Part shown: positions 8,623 to 15,354 of the stretch, piece after piece | Layout: every line of letters starts with the position of its first letter | Position numbering within the stretch: the first letter of the stretch is position 1 | Assembly: GCA_900543275.1 (NCBI GenBank) | Contig: UQQL01000028.1 | Location: 1-24,690 of the forward strand | DNA: 24,690 nucleotides | Direction of reading: 5' to 3' | Origin: an uncultured Collinsella sp. | GTDB taxonomy: Bacteria > Actinomycetota > Coriobacteriia > Coriobacteriales > Coriobacteriaceae | Program-made: the position numbers and the translations under genes | Notes under the pieces: model-generated | What the model was told of the DNA's origin: nothing | What the model saw: only the letters and a program-made list of their open reading frames with translations | Database searches by the model: none

Positions 8623-10077
8623 GTGGCAGAAACGTTTGATATCGCAATTGTGGGCGCGGGCATTACCGGGTGCGCCATCGCGAGGCAGCTCGCGCGGTTT
8701 GACCTGTCCATTTGCGTAGTCGAGGCGGCTAACGACATCGCGTTAGGGGCGTCGAAGGCCAACGGCGGCCTGGTGCACGCCGGTTACGATCCGGCGCCGG
8801 GCACGGTTAAGGCGCAGGTCAACGCCCGCGGCTGCGAGTTGTACGGTACGTGGGCGCAGGAGCTGGGCTTTCTGTTCTGCCGCACCGGTTCGATGGTGCT
8901 GGGCTTTAACGACGAGGACCGTGCGCACCTGGAGCAGCTGCGCAGCAACGGCCATGTCAACGGTGTGCCCGAGCTGTCGATCGTCGGACCCGACCGCATC
9001 CACGAATTAGAGCCACGCGCCAGTGCCGATGCAACGTGCGCGTTGTGGTGTCCCTCGACTGGGTTTGTCGACCCGTTTGAGGTTGCCATCGCCGCACTGG
9101 AGAACGCCGTGGCCAACGGGGTGACGTTTATGCGCTCCGCACCCGTGGAGGCGATTGAAGTCGCGGGCTCGGTCGACGACGCGCGCTTTACGCTGGCGAC
9201 CCCCGCTGGCAACGTGCGCTGCCGTTACCTGATCAACGCCGCGGGCAACGGCGCCGCCGACATCTCGCATATGGCGGGCGCCGAGGAGTTCCAGATGGTC
9301 TGGCGCCAGGGCAACATCGTGGTGCTGGACAAGGAACCGCGCACGCTCATGCCGCTTTACCCCGTTCCCACGCCGGTTTCCAAGGGCGTCATTGTGACGG
9401 GGACCGTGCACGGCAACACCGTGATCACCGCGACCGCTGCCGTGCGCGAGCCCGGCGACACGCAGACCTATGCAAGCGATGTGAACGCGCTGTTGACCGG
9501 CGCGCGCAAACTGGTTCCCGATCTGGACACGCGCCGCGTGGTGCGCGCGTTTGCCGGCGGACGCCCGGTCATTCAGGGAACGAACGACTTCTTTATTGGG
9601 CAGTCGGCCGTGGTGCCGGGGCTGTTTCAGGCGGCGGGCATTCAGTCGCCAGGCGTGGCGAGCGCACCGGCCATTGCCGAGCGCATGGAGCAGATCTTGC
9701 GCGATGCCGGTGTTGCCCTGCACGAGCGAGCCGACTGGGATCCGATTCGCCGCGCGCCGGACGACTTTGACCGTGCGCCGCTTGCGCGCAAGGAGGAGCT
9801 CATTGAGTCCGACCCTGCATGGGGGCAGATTGTCTGCCGCTGCGAAACGGTGCCCGAGGCCGAGATTGTTGCCGCGATTCGACGCCGCCCGGGTGCGGTT
9901 TCGGTCGAGGGCGTCAAGCGCCGCTGCCGCGCGGGCATGGGCCGCTGCCAGAGCGGGTTTTGTCAGAGCCGCGTGGTGGCGATCCTAGCGCGCGAGCTGG
10001 GCTGCGACCCCAGCGAGGTGCTGCTGGAGGACACCGGCTCGTGGCTCGTTGAGGGACCTTTGAAGGGGGTGCGCTAG
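8623..10077 (+). CDS. FAD-dependent oxidoreductase with C-terminal BFD-like [2Fe-2S] domain (GlpA-like)
   Basis: A 484-residue DAO-fold flavoprotein resembling anaerobic glycerol-3-phosphate dehydrogenase subunit A and L-2-hydroxyglutarate oxidases. The FAD Rossmann motif is VGAGITG at about 10-16. The C-terminal part has CRCETV (about 405-407) and three further cysteines in RRCRAGMGRCQSGFC (about 435-447), a bacterioferredoxin-associated-ferredoxin-like [2Fe-2S] site that would pass electrons on. The start is GTG at 8623, with GGGAGG 5 bases upstream. It leads a three-gene operon, with the next start one base after its stop. Substrate is open: glycerol-3-phosphate or a 2-hydroxyacid are the family options, and no glpK or glpF is adjacent. 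Confidence 0.85.
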   Translation: MAETFDIAIVGAGITGCAIARQLARFDLSICVVEAANDIALGASKANGGLVHAGYDPAPGTVKAQVNARGCELYGTWAQELGFLFCRTGSMVLGFNDEDRAHLEQLRSNGHVNGVPELSIVGPDRIHELEPRASADATCALWCPSTGFVDPFEVAIAALENAVANGVTFMRSAPVEAIEVAGSVDDARFTLATPAGNVRCRYLINAAGNGAADISHMAGAEEFQMVWRQGNIVVLDKEPRTLMPLYPVPTPVSKGVIVTGTVHGNTVITATAAVREPGDTQTYASDVNALLTGARKLVPDLDTRRVVRAFAGGRPVIQGTNDFFIGQSAVVPGLFQAAGIQSPGVASAPAIAERMEQILRDAGVALHERADWDPIRRAPDDFDRAPLARKEELIESDPAWGQIVCRCETVPEAEIVAAIRRRPGAVSVEGVKRRCRAGMGRCQSGFCQSRVVAILARELGCDPSEVLLEDTGSWLVEGPLKGVR

Positions 10078-10078
10078 G

Positions 10079-11440
10079 ATGACGGAGTTCAAATCGAACG
10101 CGTTTGATAACGATGCCGTTGAGGCAGTACCGACGCAGGCGTTCGACGTGGTCGTTATCGGCGGCGGACCTGCCGGTATGGCTGCCGCACTTGCCGCGCA
10201 TAAGGCCGGCGCGTGCGTGGCTATCGTGGAGCGCGAGCAACACTTGGGCGGCATCCTGCGTCAGTGCATTCACCCCGGCTTTGGACTATCGCACTTTAAG
10301 CAGGAGCTCACCGGCCCCGAGTATGCGCAGCGCTTTATCGACCAGGTGCGCGCGACCAACATTGCGCTGTTCTTGGACAGCATGGTGCTTGGAATTGATT
10401 CGGGCGCGTCCACGGAAGATGCCGCGGTCCACACCGTCACGCTCATGAGCCCCGCCGGCATGTTGCAGCTCACCGGACGCGCGGTCGTCCTTGCCATGGG
10501 TTGCCGCGAGCGCACCCGCAGTGAGATCAAGATCCCCGGCAGCCGACCCGCCGGCGTGTTTACGGCCGGCCTGGCGCAGCGATACATCAATATCGAGAAC
10601 CTCAAACCCGGCTCGCGTGCCGTCATCTTGGGGTCGGGCGACATTGGGCTGATCATGGCGCGGCGCTGCACGCTCGAGGGGATTTCGGTCGAGGGCGTGT
10701 ACGAACTCATGCCGTACGCCAACGGCCTGCGTCGCAATGTGAAGAACTGCCTGGATGACTTCGGCATTCCGCTGCATCTGTCTACCACGGTCACGCGCGT
10801 GATCGGGCACGACCGCGTGGAGGGCGTCGAAGTGAGCCAGGTTGACGAGCATCTGGCGCCCATTGCCGGGACCGAGCGCGTTGTTCCGTGCGACACGCTG
10901 CTGCTTTCGGTGGGCCTGATTCCCGAGAACGAGCTTTCGGTTGCCGCGGGCGTGGAGCTGGACCCCCGTACGCGTGGCGCCGTGGTGGACCAGAGCCTGC
11001 AGACGGGCGTGCCGGGCATCTTTGCCTGCGGCAACGTGCTGCACGTGCACGATCTGGCCGACAATGTGACAACCGAGTCAGAGCGTGCCGGTGCGGCTGC
11101 GGCGGCGTACGCGCTGGGCTGTGGTGCTGGGGCCGATGCGAGCACTGCGGACGCGGGCTGCGAGCTCACGGTCTCCCCCGCCGGCATCGCGGGCTACGCG
11201 CTGCCGGGACGCATTACGGCTGCGGCACTCACCAAACTCAACTTCCGCGTCCGTCGACCGGTCGATACTGCCCGCGTGCGCATTCTGGCAGGCGACGAGG
11301 AGCTGTTTGCAGGCAAAGTCCGCCCGTTTAAACCGAGCGTAATGGAGAGCTTCCCGCTGCCGGCAAAGGTGATTCAGCGCGCACTCGATATGGGCGTTAG
11401 CGAGATTGTCCTGTCCGTCGACCCCGCTGAGGAGGCGTAG
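10079..11440 (+). CDS. NAD(P)/FAD-dependent pyridine nucleotide-disulfide-type oxidoreductase
   Basis: A 453-residue flavoprotein with two Rossmann sites: GGGPAG (about 28-33) for FAD and ILGSGDIG (around 185) for NAD(P). LRQCIHPGFG and MGCRERTR are hallmarks of the small oxidoreductase that accompanies GlpA-like/BFD flavoproteins and DUF1667 proteins. ACGNVLHVHD is the second FAD contact. It probably transfers electrons between the upstream flavo-iron-sulfur protein and NAD(P). The ATG begins one base after the upstream stop, so expression is coupled. It plays the place of GlpB in the operon but is not a clear GlpB orthologue, so I give no symbol. Confidence 0.85.
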   Translation: MTEFKSNAFDNDAVEAVPTQAFDVVVIGGGPAGMAAALAAHKAGACVAIVEREQHLGGILRQCIHPGFGLSHFKQELTGPEYAQRFIDQVRATNIALFLDSMVLGIDSGASTEDAAVHTVTLMSPAGMLQLTGRAVVLAMGCRERTRSEIKIPGSRPAGVFTAGLAQRYINIENLKPGSRAVILGSGDIGLIMARRCTLEGISVEGVYELMPYANGLRRNVKNCLDDFGIPLHLSTTVTRVIGHDRVEGVEVSQVDEHLAPIAGTERVVPCDTLLLSVGLIPENELSVAAGVELDPRTRGAVVDQSLQTGVPGIFACGNVLHVHDLADNVTTESERAGAAAAAYALGCGAGADASTADAGCELTVSPAGIAGYALPGRITAAALTKLNFRVRRPVDTARVRILAGDEELFAGKVRPFKPSVMESFPLPAKVIQRALDMGVSEIVLSVDPAEEA

Positions 11441-11444
11441 AGTC

Positions 11445-11843
11445 ATGAGCGCAAACGCGATTGAAACGCTGCAGTTCAACTGCACCACCTGCCCCTCCGA
11501 GTGCCTCCTGACCGTGGAGATCGAGCGCAGCGCAGACGGCGCCCTGGTAGAAGTGCGCTCCGTGACCGGCAACAGCTGCCCGCGCGGTGATAAGTTTGCA
11601 CATCAGGAGCTCACCTGCCCCATGCGCGTGCTCACCACCACCGTGGCCGTATCCGGCGGCGACGAGGCGCTGCTGCCCGTGCGCACGGCCGAAGCCATCC
11701 CGCTCGAACTCCATGCCCAGGCGATGGACCTCATCCGCGGCCTAGTCGTCGACGCCCCCATCCGCATGAGCGATGTAGTCCTCCCCAACCTCCTAGACAT
11801 CGGTACCGACCTCATCGCCAGCATGGACATCGACCCCGCCTAA
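11445..11843 (+). CDS. DUF1667 cysteine-rich protein
   Basis: A 132-residue protein of the DUF1667 family. Cysteines at 13, 16 and 20 (NCTTCPSEC), Cys45 (SCPRG) and Cys58 (CPMR) suggest an iron-sulfur or zinc site, and the rest is a mixed alpha/beta domain. The family usually sits third after a GlpA-like/BFD protein and a pyridine nucleotide-disulfide oxidoreductase, as here. It may act as the electron-transfer subunit of that complex, but its function is not established. I take ATG 11445 because GAGGAGG lies 9 bases upstream, inside the end of the previous gene. Confidence 0.85.
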   Translation: MSANAIETLQFNCTTCPSECLLTVEIERSADGALVEVRSVTGNSCPRGDKFAHQELTCPMRVLTTTVAVSGGDEALLPVRTAEAIPLELHAQAMDLIRGLVVDAPIRMSDVVLPNLLDIGTDLIASMDIDPA

Positions 11844-11850
11844 GTAGCTC

Positions 11851-11870
11851 ATTTGGGACGGGGCTCTTTT
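11851..11870 (+). repeat. Short repeat ATTTGGGACGGGGC..TTTT, copy 1
   Basis: ATTTGGGACGGGGCTCTTTT, eight bases after the DUF1667 stop. Two more copies occur at 12178 (plus) and 13671 (minus). The T-rich end suggests a half-terminator, but no strong complementary arm is adjacent. Confidence 0.7.
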
Positions 11871-11903
11871 AGTTACCCCGCCATCCACCCCATCCCTCCT
11901 GAA

Positions 11904-11966
11904 TTGCGGTGAAATAGTTCCTGATTTCCGCCAAAACCCCGGTATCCAGGAACTATTCCACCGCAA
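11904..11966. repeat. Palindrome C: 20-bp arms with shared outer stem
   Basis: TTGCGGTGAAATAGTTCCTG (11904-11923) faces its reverse complement (11947-11966) with one mismatch and a 23-base loop. The outer 13 bases match those of palindrome D (13684-13750), while the inner arms differ. CCCATCCCTC precedes it; D has the matching stretch on the other strand. Confidence 0.9.
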
Positions 11967-12011
11967 CTATCCTTGGATTCGGTATTTATCTAGTGCCTAC
12001 TTTGGTGCCAT

Positions 12012-12169
12012 TTCAAAACTATGCCGGATTACGGGGCTGATTCGGAGGACCCCATCCATACCGGCAATTCTTGATTTTTGATATGCCGTCTACCTGCGGT
12101 TTTAATTTCGCGATTTTTCCCATGGTCAAGTAATACAGATCCAGCCCCGTAATCCGCCATAGTTTTGAA
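12012..12169. repeat. Element A: 158-bp palindrome carrying a conserved internal core
   Basis: The 28-base arms (12012-12039, beginning TTCAAAACTATGCC; 12142-12169) are complementary except at one base. Between them is a 72-base module from CCATACC (12056) to TGGTC (12127). Inside it, the 30-base core 12085-12114 (starting GCCGTCTACC, ending TTTCGCGAT) is identical to that of element B at 13536-13565. Module length and core position match B, but the arms do not. No open reading frame or transposase is associated. The surrounding gap 11844-12326 holds only repeats. Confidence 0.92.
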
Positions 12170-12177
12170 CCCAGCCC

Positions 12178-12197
12178 ATTTGAGACGGGCCCCTTAT
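12178..12197 (+). repeat. Short repeat ATTTGGGACGGGGC..TTTT, copy 2 (degenerate)
   Basis: ATTTGAGACGGGCCCCTTAT, 8 bases right of element A, matches copy 1 with several changes. Confidence 0.5.
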
Positions 12198-12236
12198 GAC
12201 TACTTTTGCCCGAACGTTCGCTAGGCTGGCCATGCC

Positions 12237-12289
12237 AAGGAGTGTCCCGAAGTGCTGGCATAAAAGGAACGTCCCTAACTGCCGGGCAT
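12237..12289 (+). repeat. Imperfect 25-base direct repeat upstream of the peptidase gene
   Basis: Two tandem copies, 12237-12261 (beginning AAGGAGTGTCCC, ending GGCAT) and 12264-12289 (beginning AAGGAACGTCCC, ending GGGCAT), about 75% identical. They lie in the likely promoter or leader region of the peptidase gene. A role is not evident. Confidence 0.55.
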
Positions 12290-12326
12290 GGGATACCATG
12301 GTGGCAACCTAGCGAAAGGACGATGT

Positions 12327-13415
12327 ATGGCACATGTCGATGACCAGCGTGTGGCGCGCGTGCTCGATGCGCTCGAGGCTCAGCACCCCGGCGCGCAGCT
12401 GCTTGTGAACGACCCGTGGTCGATCTACTATCTGACCGGCTTTTATGCCGATATGTTCGAGCGTTTTTGCGGCGTGCTGCTCGCGCGCGATGCCGAGCCC
12501 GTAATCTTGGTTAACGCCCTGCATCAGCTGCCCGAGTACGACAATGCCCGAGTCGCGTATCACACCGATACCGACGTCGTAACCGACGCCATCGCACGCG
12601 AGGTCAATCCTGCCAAGTCCCTCGGCATCGATACCGTTATGCGCTCCGGCTTTTTGATGCCGCTCATGGAGCGCCACGTCGCGAACGAGTTCTTCCTGGG
12701 CGACTTTGCTGTCACCGCCGCACGCACCCACAAGGACAAAGCCGAGCAGGAGCTCATGCGCGCGTCCTCGGCCGCCAACGACGCCGTGATGGCCGACGCC
12801 ATCAAGCTCGTTCACGAGGGCGTGACGGAGCGCGAAATAGCCGACCAGATGCTCGGCCTGTACCGCAAGCACGACTGCGAGGGCTTTAGCTTTCCGCCCA
12901 TCGTGAGCTTTGGCGCCAACGCCGGAGACCCACATCACGAGCCCGACGATACGGTACTCAAGCGCGACGACGTGGTGCTGTTCGACATTGGCGGACGTCG
13001 CCGCAACTACTGCTCGGACATGACGCGCACGTTCTTTTGGGGCGAGCCGGACAAGGAGACGGCACACATCTACGACATCGTGCGCCGCGCCAACGAGGCC
13101 GCCGAGGCGCTCATAGCACCAGGCGTGCGCATGTGCGACCTGGACCGCGCCGCGCGCGACGTGATTGAGGACGCTGGCTACGGCAAATACTTTACGCACC
13201 GCCTGGGACACTCGATCGGCCTGCAGGACCACGAGCCGGGCGACGTTTCGCTCGTCAACGAGCAGGTCGTAGAGCCGGGCATGACCTTCTCCATCGAGCC
13301 GGGCATCTACCTCCCCGGCCACACCGGCGTCCGCATCGAGGACCTGGCCCTGGTCACCGAGTCCGGCGTCGAGATCCTCAACGCCTACCCCCACGAGGCC
13401 GTGCGCCTAGACTAG
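12327..13415 (+). CDS. M24 family metallopeptidase (Xaa-Pro dipeptidase-like)
   Basis: A 362-residue cytoplasmic peptidase of the PepQ/aminopeptidase P family, which cleaves the bond before proline in short peptides. The creatinase-like N-terminal domain (about 1-130) precedes the pita-bread domain. All five metal ligands are visible: Asp220 and Asp231 (LFDIGGRRRNYCSDMTRTF), His295 (HRLGHSIG), Glu324 (SIEPGIY) and Glu338 (VRIEDLALV). I start at ATG 12327 with AAAGGA about 8 bases upstream; an in-frame ATG at 12288 would add 13 residues encoded by repeat DNA. The gene stands alone, and both flanks are filled with related palindromes. Confidence 0.92.
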   Translation: MAHVDDQRVARVLDALEAQHPGAQLLVNDPWSIYYLTGFYADMFERFCGVLLARDAEPVILVNALHQLPEYDNARVAYHTDTDVVTDAIAREVNPAKSLGIDTVMRSGFLMPLMERHVANEFFLGDFAVTAARTHKDKAEQELMRASSAANDAVMADAIKLVHEGVTEREIADQMLGLYRKHDCEGFSFPPIVSFGANAGDPHHEPDDTVLKRDDVVLFDIGGRRRNYCSDMTRTFFWGEPDKETAHIYDIVRRANEAAEALIAPGVRMCDLDRAARDVIEDAGYGKYFTHRLGHSIGLQDHEPGDVSLVNEQVVEPGMTFSIEPGIYLPGHTGVRIEDLALVTESGVEILNAYPHEAVRLD

Positions 13416-13417
13416 CC

Positions 13418-13450
13418 AATGTGGCAAAGGGACAGCCCCTTTGCCACATT
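13418..13450. repeat. 14-bp perfect hairpin after the peptidase gene
   Basis: AATGTGGCAAAGGG (13418-13431) pairs perfectly with CCCTTTGCCACATT (13437-13450) around a 5-base loop, beginning two bases after the stop codon. No T-run follows, so it is terminator-like but atypical. It shares AAAGGGACAG with the palindrome at 18261-18340. Confidence 0.85.
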
Positions 13451-13461
13451 ACATTAATGCC

Positions 13462-13621
13462 GCCACAAAAACGGCCTATCTACTACGTTTAACCCGCATG
13501 GGTCGACCATACCCTCGTTTTCGCAAAATCCGCAAGCCGTCTACCTGCGGTTTTAATTTCGCGATGTTCCGTGTGGTCGAGGGTAGTCGGTAAAACGTAG
13601 TAGATAGGCCCATTTCGTGGC
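13462..13621. repeat. Element B: 160-bp palindrome carrying the same core as element A
   Basis: Arms of 33 bases (13462-13494 and 13589-13621, sharing GGCCTATCTACTACGTTT as the central match) are nearly complementary. The 72-base module from CCATACC (13507) to TGGTC (13578) contains the 30-base core 13536-13565, identical to that of element A and in the same orientation. In this copy the 22 bases left of the core (CGCAAAATCCGCA) can pair with part of the core (TGCGG, TTTT, GCG). The arms have no visible similarity to those of A. The surrounding gap 13416-13764 holds only repeats. Confidence 0.92.
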
Positions 13622-13651
13622 AAGCGAGTCAACTCGGGGCGCAGGGCAGCC

Positions 13652-13671
13652 AAAAAAGCCCCGTCCCAAAT
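13652..13671 (-). repeat. Short repeat ATTTGGGACGGGGC..TTTT, copy 3
   Basis: ATTTGGGACGGGGCTTTTTT on the minus strand, downstream of folC and palindrome D. It matches copy 1 at 19 of 20 positions. The T6 end would suit folC termination together with the hairpin before it. Confidence 0.7.
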
Positions 13672-13683
13672 TGACTGCTTTTG

Positions 13684-13750
13684 AGTTGCGGTGATATACG
13701 GACTGTTTGAGGCTTCTGGCTTGTAAAACAGTCCGTATTTCACCGCAACT
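13684..13750. repeat. Palindrome D: 25-bp arms, sibling of palindrome C
   Basis: Arms 13684-13708 and 13726-13750 are complementary at 24 of 25 positions around a 17-base loop. The outer part (GTTGCGGTGAAATA on the minus strand) matches palindrome C; the inner part (CGGACTGTTT) does not match but pairs with itself. It begins 14 bases after the folC stop, so it may help terminate folC. Confidence 0.9.
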
Positions 13751-13764
13751 GCTGAGGGGATGGG

Positions 13765-15123
13765 TTAACGGAGCAGGCCGGCCACTTCGCCGGCTAGGGT
13801 GATGGTGCCGGCTGCTACGAAGGGCTCTCCGGCAGCATCGAGGGCTGCGAGGGCCTCGGAAACGCTGGGGTACACGCCCGCGAGCTTATCGGCGTCCACC
13901 AGGGCAGCGAGCTCCTCCGCCGGCAGGGCGCGGTCGGAATCGGTCTGCGTTACGACTACACGCGGGAAGGCGGGAATCAGCACATCGACGATACCCGCCA
14001 CGTCCTTGTCGGCCAGCGCGGCGCACAGCAGCGTGGGGCGATTCTCTACGCACGGGTCGATCTCGTCCAACGCGCTTACAAAGTTCTCGCAGCTCTGGGG
14101 GTTATGACAGGCGTCGATCAGCTTGAGCGGATCGGTCCCCAACACGTCAAAACGACCCGGCGTGGGGCAACCCATAAGCGATGCATCCAACGCATCGTGG
14201 TCGAGCTCGCGACCCAGATACCCCTCGCACAGCATAATCGCGCACGCAGCATTCTGCGGCTGATAGGCCGGCTTGACCATGCTCGACGTATAAATCGCAC
14301 GCGGCGTGGTGCAGCTGAACTCAACCGTATCGCCCACATGCGCCGGCACCTTGGTCGTGGCGTGGCTCACCACCAGCGGCACCACACCGCACTCACGGCA
14401 ACGGGCATCCATCACGCGCTGAACGCTCGACTCGTGCGTGCCCTCGCCCAGCACAACAAGACGTCCGGGCTTGATGACCGCGGCCTTCTCCCCCGCAATG
14501 GCCTCGAGCGTGTCGCCCAAAATGCGTGTATGGTCGAGGCCGATACCCGTAATGGCAACGGTGACGGGATCGGTCGCACTCGTGGCGTCCCAACGGCCGC
14601 CCATGCCAACCTCGAGCACGGCAACGTCCACCGCGGCCTCGGCAAACACCACCAGCGCGGCAGCCGTCAGCAGATCAAACGGCGTGATGGTATAGGCGCG
14701 CTCCCCCGCCGCCACACGACGGGCATTCACGCGATGCCCCGCCTCGACGGCGGCAGAAACGCCACGGGCAAAGGCCTCGTCGCTCACAACGCGCCCATCG
14801 ACCTCCATGCGCTCGGGATAGCGCACAAGCTGCGGAGACGTATACAGTGCGGTCTTTAACCCCTCACCACGAAGGATGGCAGCCGAAAAACGCGTGGTCG
14901 AAGTCTTGCCATTGGTACCGGCAACCTGAATGCAATCGAAATATTCGTCGGGACGTCCCAGCTCATCGAGCATATCGACAACCGTCTCAAGCAGAGGCCC
15001 AGCATCCCCAGAGATCCGCCCCGTATCAGCAGCAAGCCCCACAGCCTCACCAAACGAAAGCAAATCAAACTCAAAAGGAACGGTATACAAGCCGGAACGC
15101 TTAGGCATTTTTAGAACCGCCAT
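13765..15123 (-). CDS. folC: Bifunctional folylpolyglutamate synthase/dihydrofolate synthase
   Basis: A 452-residue Mur-ligase-fold enzyme that adds glutamate to dihydropteroate and to folates. The P-loop AGTNGKTST is at 68-76, followed by YTSPQL (94-99), EVGMGGRWDATSA (171-183) and ITGIGLDHTRILGDT with the nearby IAGEKAAVIKPG. A DACHNPQ motif marks the C-terminal domain. Length is normal for the family. ATG 15123 has no clear ribosome-binding site, and a second ATG six codons later is possible. A TATACT box (minus strand, 15146-15141) lies 17 bases upstream of the start, suggesting a very short or leaderless 5' end. Confidence 0.93.
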   Translation of the reverse strand: MAVLKMPKRSGLYTVPFEFDLLSFGEAVGLAADTGRISGDAGPLLETVVDMLDELGRPDEYFDCIQVAGTNGKTSTTRFSAAILRGEGLKTALYTSPQLVRYPERMEVDGRVVSDEAFARGVSAAVEAGHRVNARRVAAGERAYTITPFDLLTAAALVVFAEAAVDVAVLEVGMGGRWDATSATDPVTVAITGIGLDHTRILGDTLEAIAGEKAAVIKPGRLVVLGEGTHESSVQRVMDARCRECGVVPLVVSHATTKVPAHVGDTVEFSCTTPRAIYTSSMVKPAYQPQNAACAIMLCEGYLGRELDHDALDASLMGCPTPGRFDVLGTDPLKLIDACHNPQSCENFVSALDEIDPCVENRPTLLCAALADKDVAGIVDVLIPAFPRVVVTQTDSDRALPAEELAALVDADKLAGVYPSVSEALAALDAAGEPFVAAGTITLAGEVAGLLR

Positions 15124-15140
15124 TCATAGAAAAATAAAAC

Positions 15141-15146
15141 AGTATA
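15141..15146 (-). promoter_or_regulatory. Candidate -10 box of folC
   Basis: TATACT on the minus strand, with only a weak -35 candidate (TTTTCG) 16 bases upstream. The transcript would start within about 15 bases of the folC start codon. Moderate-to-low support. Confidence 0.35.
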
Positions 15147-15165
15147 GGTTGAGGATAGTCAGCGA

Positions 15166-15264
15166 AAACGCCTCTGATGAGCCAAGGTGCCGTGAAACAA
15201 GGGCGCATAGGGCTTATGCCCATGCGCCCGAAGTTGAACGGCAAATTGGCCATCAGAGGCGTTT
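15166..15264. repeat. Cruciform element between valS and folC
   Basis: AAACGCCTCTGATG-A-GCCAA (15166-15185) pairs with 15246-15264 (19 bp with one bulged A), and TGCCGT/ACGGCA extends the stem inward. A second stem GGGCGCA/TGCGCCC (15201-15229) forms the tip. The whole could fold into one long interrupted hairpin of about 99 bases. No T-run and no coding capacity were seen. Confidence 0.85.
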
Positions 15265-15279
15265 GCAGCGTCGAGTCAG

Positions 15280-15301
15280 CCGCCGTTCGTTAGAACGGCG
15301 G
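15280..15301. repeat. Perfect 9-bp hairpin downstream of valS
   Basis: CCGCCGTTC (15280-15288) and GAACGGCGG (15293-15301) with a 4-base loop, 54 bases after the valS stop. No T-run on either strand, so it may protect the mRNA 3' end rather than terminate transcription on its own. Confidence 0.65.
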
Positions 15302-15354
15302 AATAGGTGTCCGCAGTAGCGAGCAATGCCCCAAACCGCGTCCCCCAATAACGC

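Noticed and set aside
12012..12169. Retron or integron attC interpretation of elements A and B
   Set aside because: There is no reverse transcriptase or integrase in the window, and the conserved part is central rather than at the ends as in attC sites.
12211..12220. LexA/SOS box at the palindrome CGAACGTTCG
   Set aside because: The Gram-positive SOS box has four bases between CGAAC and GTTCG; here the halves abut. The downstream gene is a peptidase, not an SOS gene.
12288..12326. Earlier peptidase start at 12288
   Set aside because: It lies in the direct-repeat region without a ribosome-binding site, while ATG 12327 has AAAGGA at good distance.
13489..13743. 84-codon minus-strand frame across element B and palindrome D
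   Set aside because: It only reads through the palindromic arms and the core; no ribosome-binding site or family likeness was seen.
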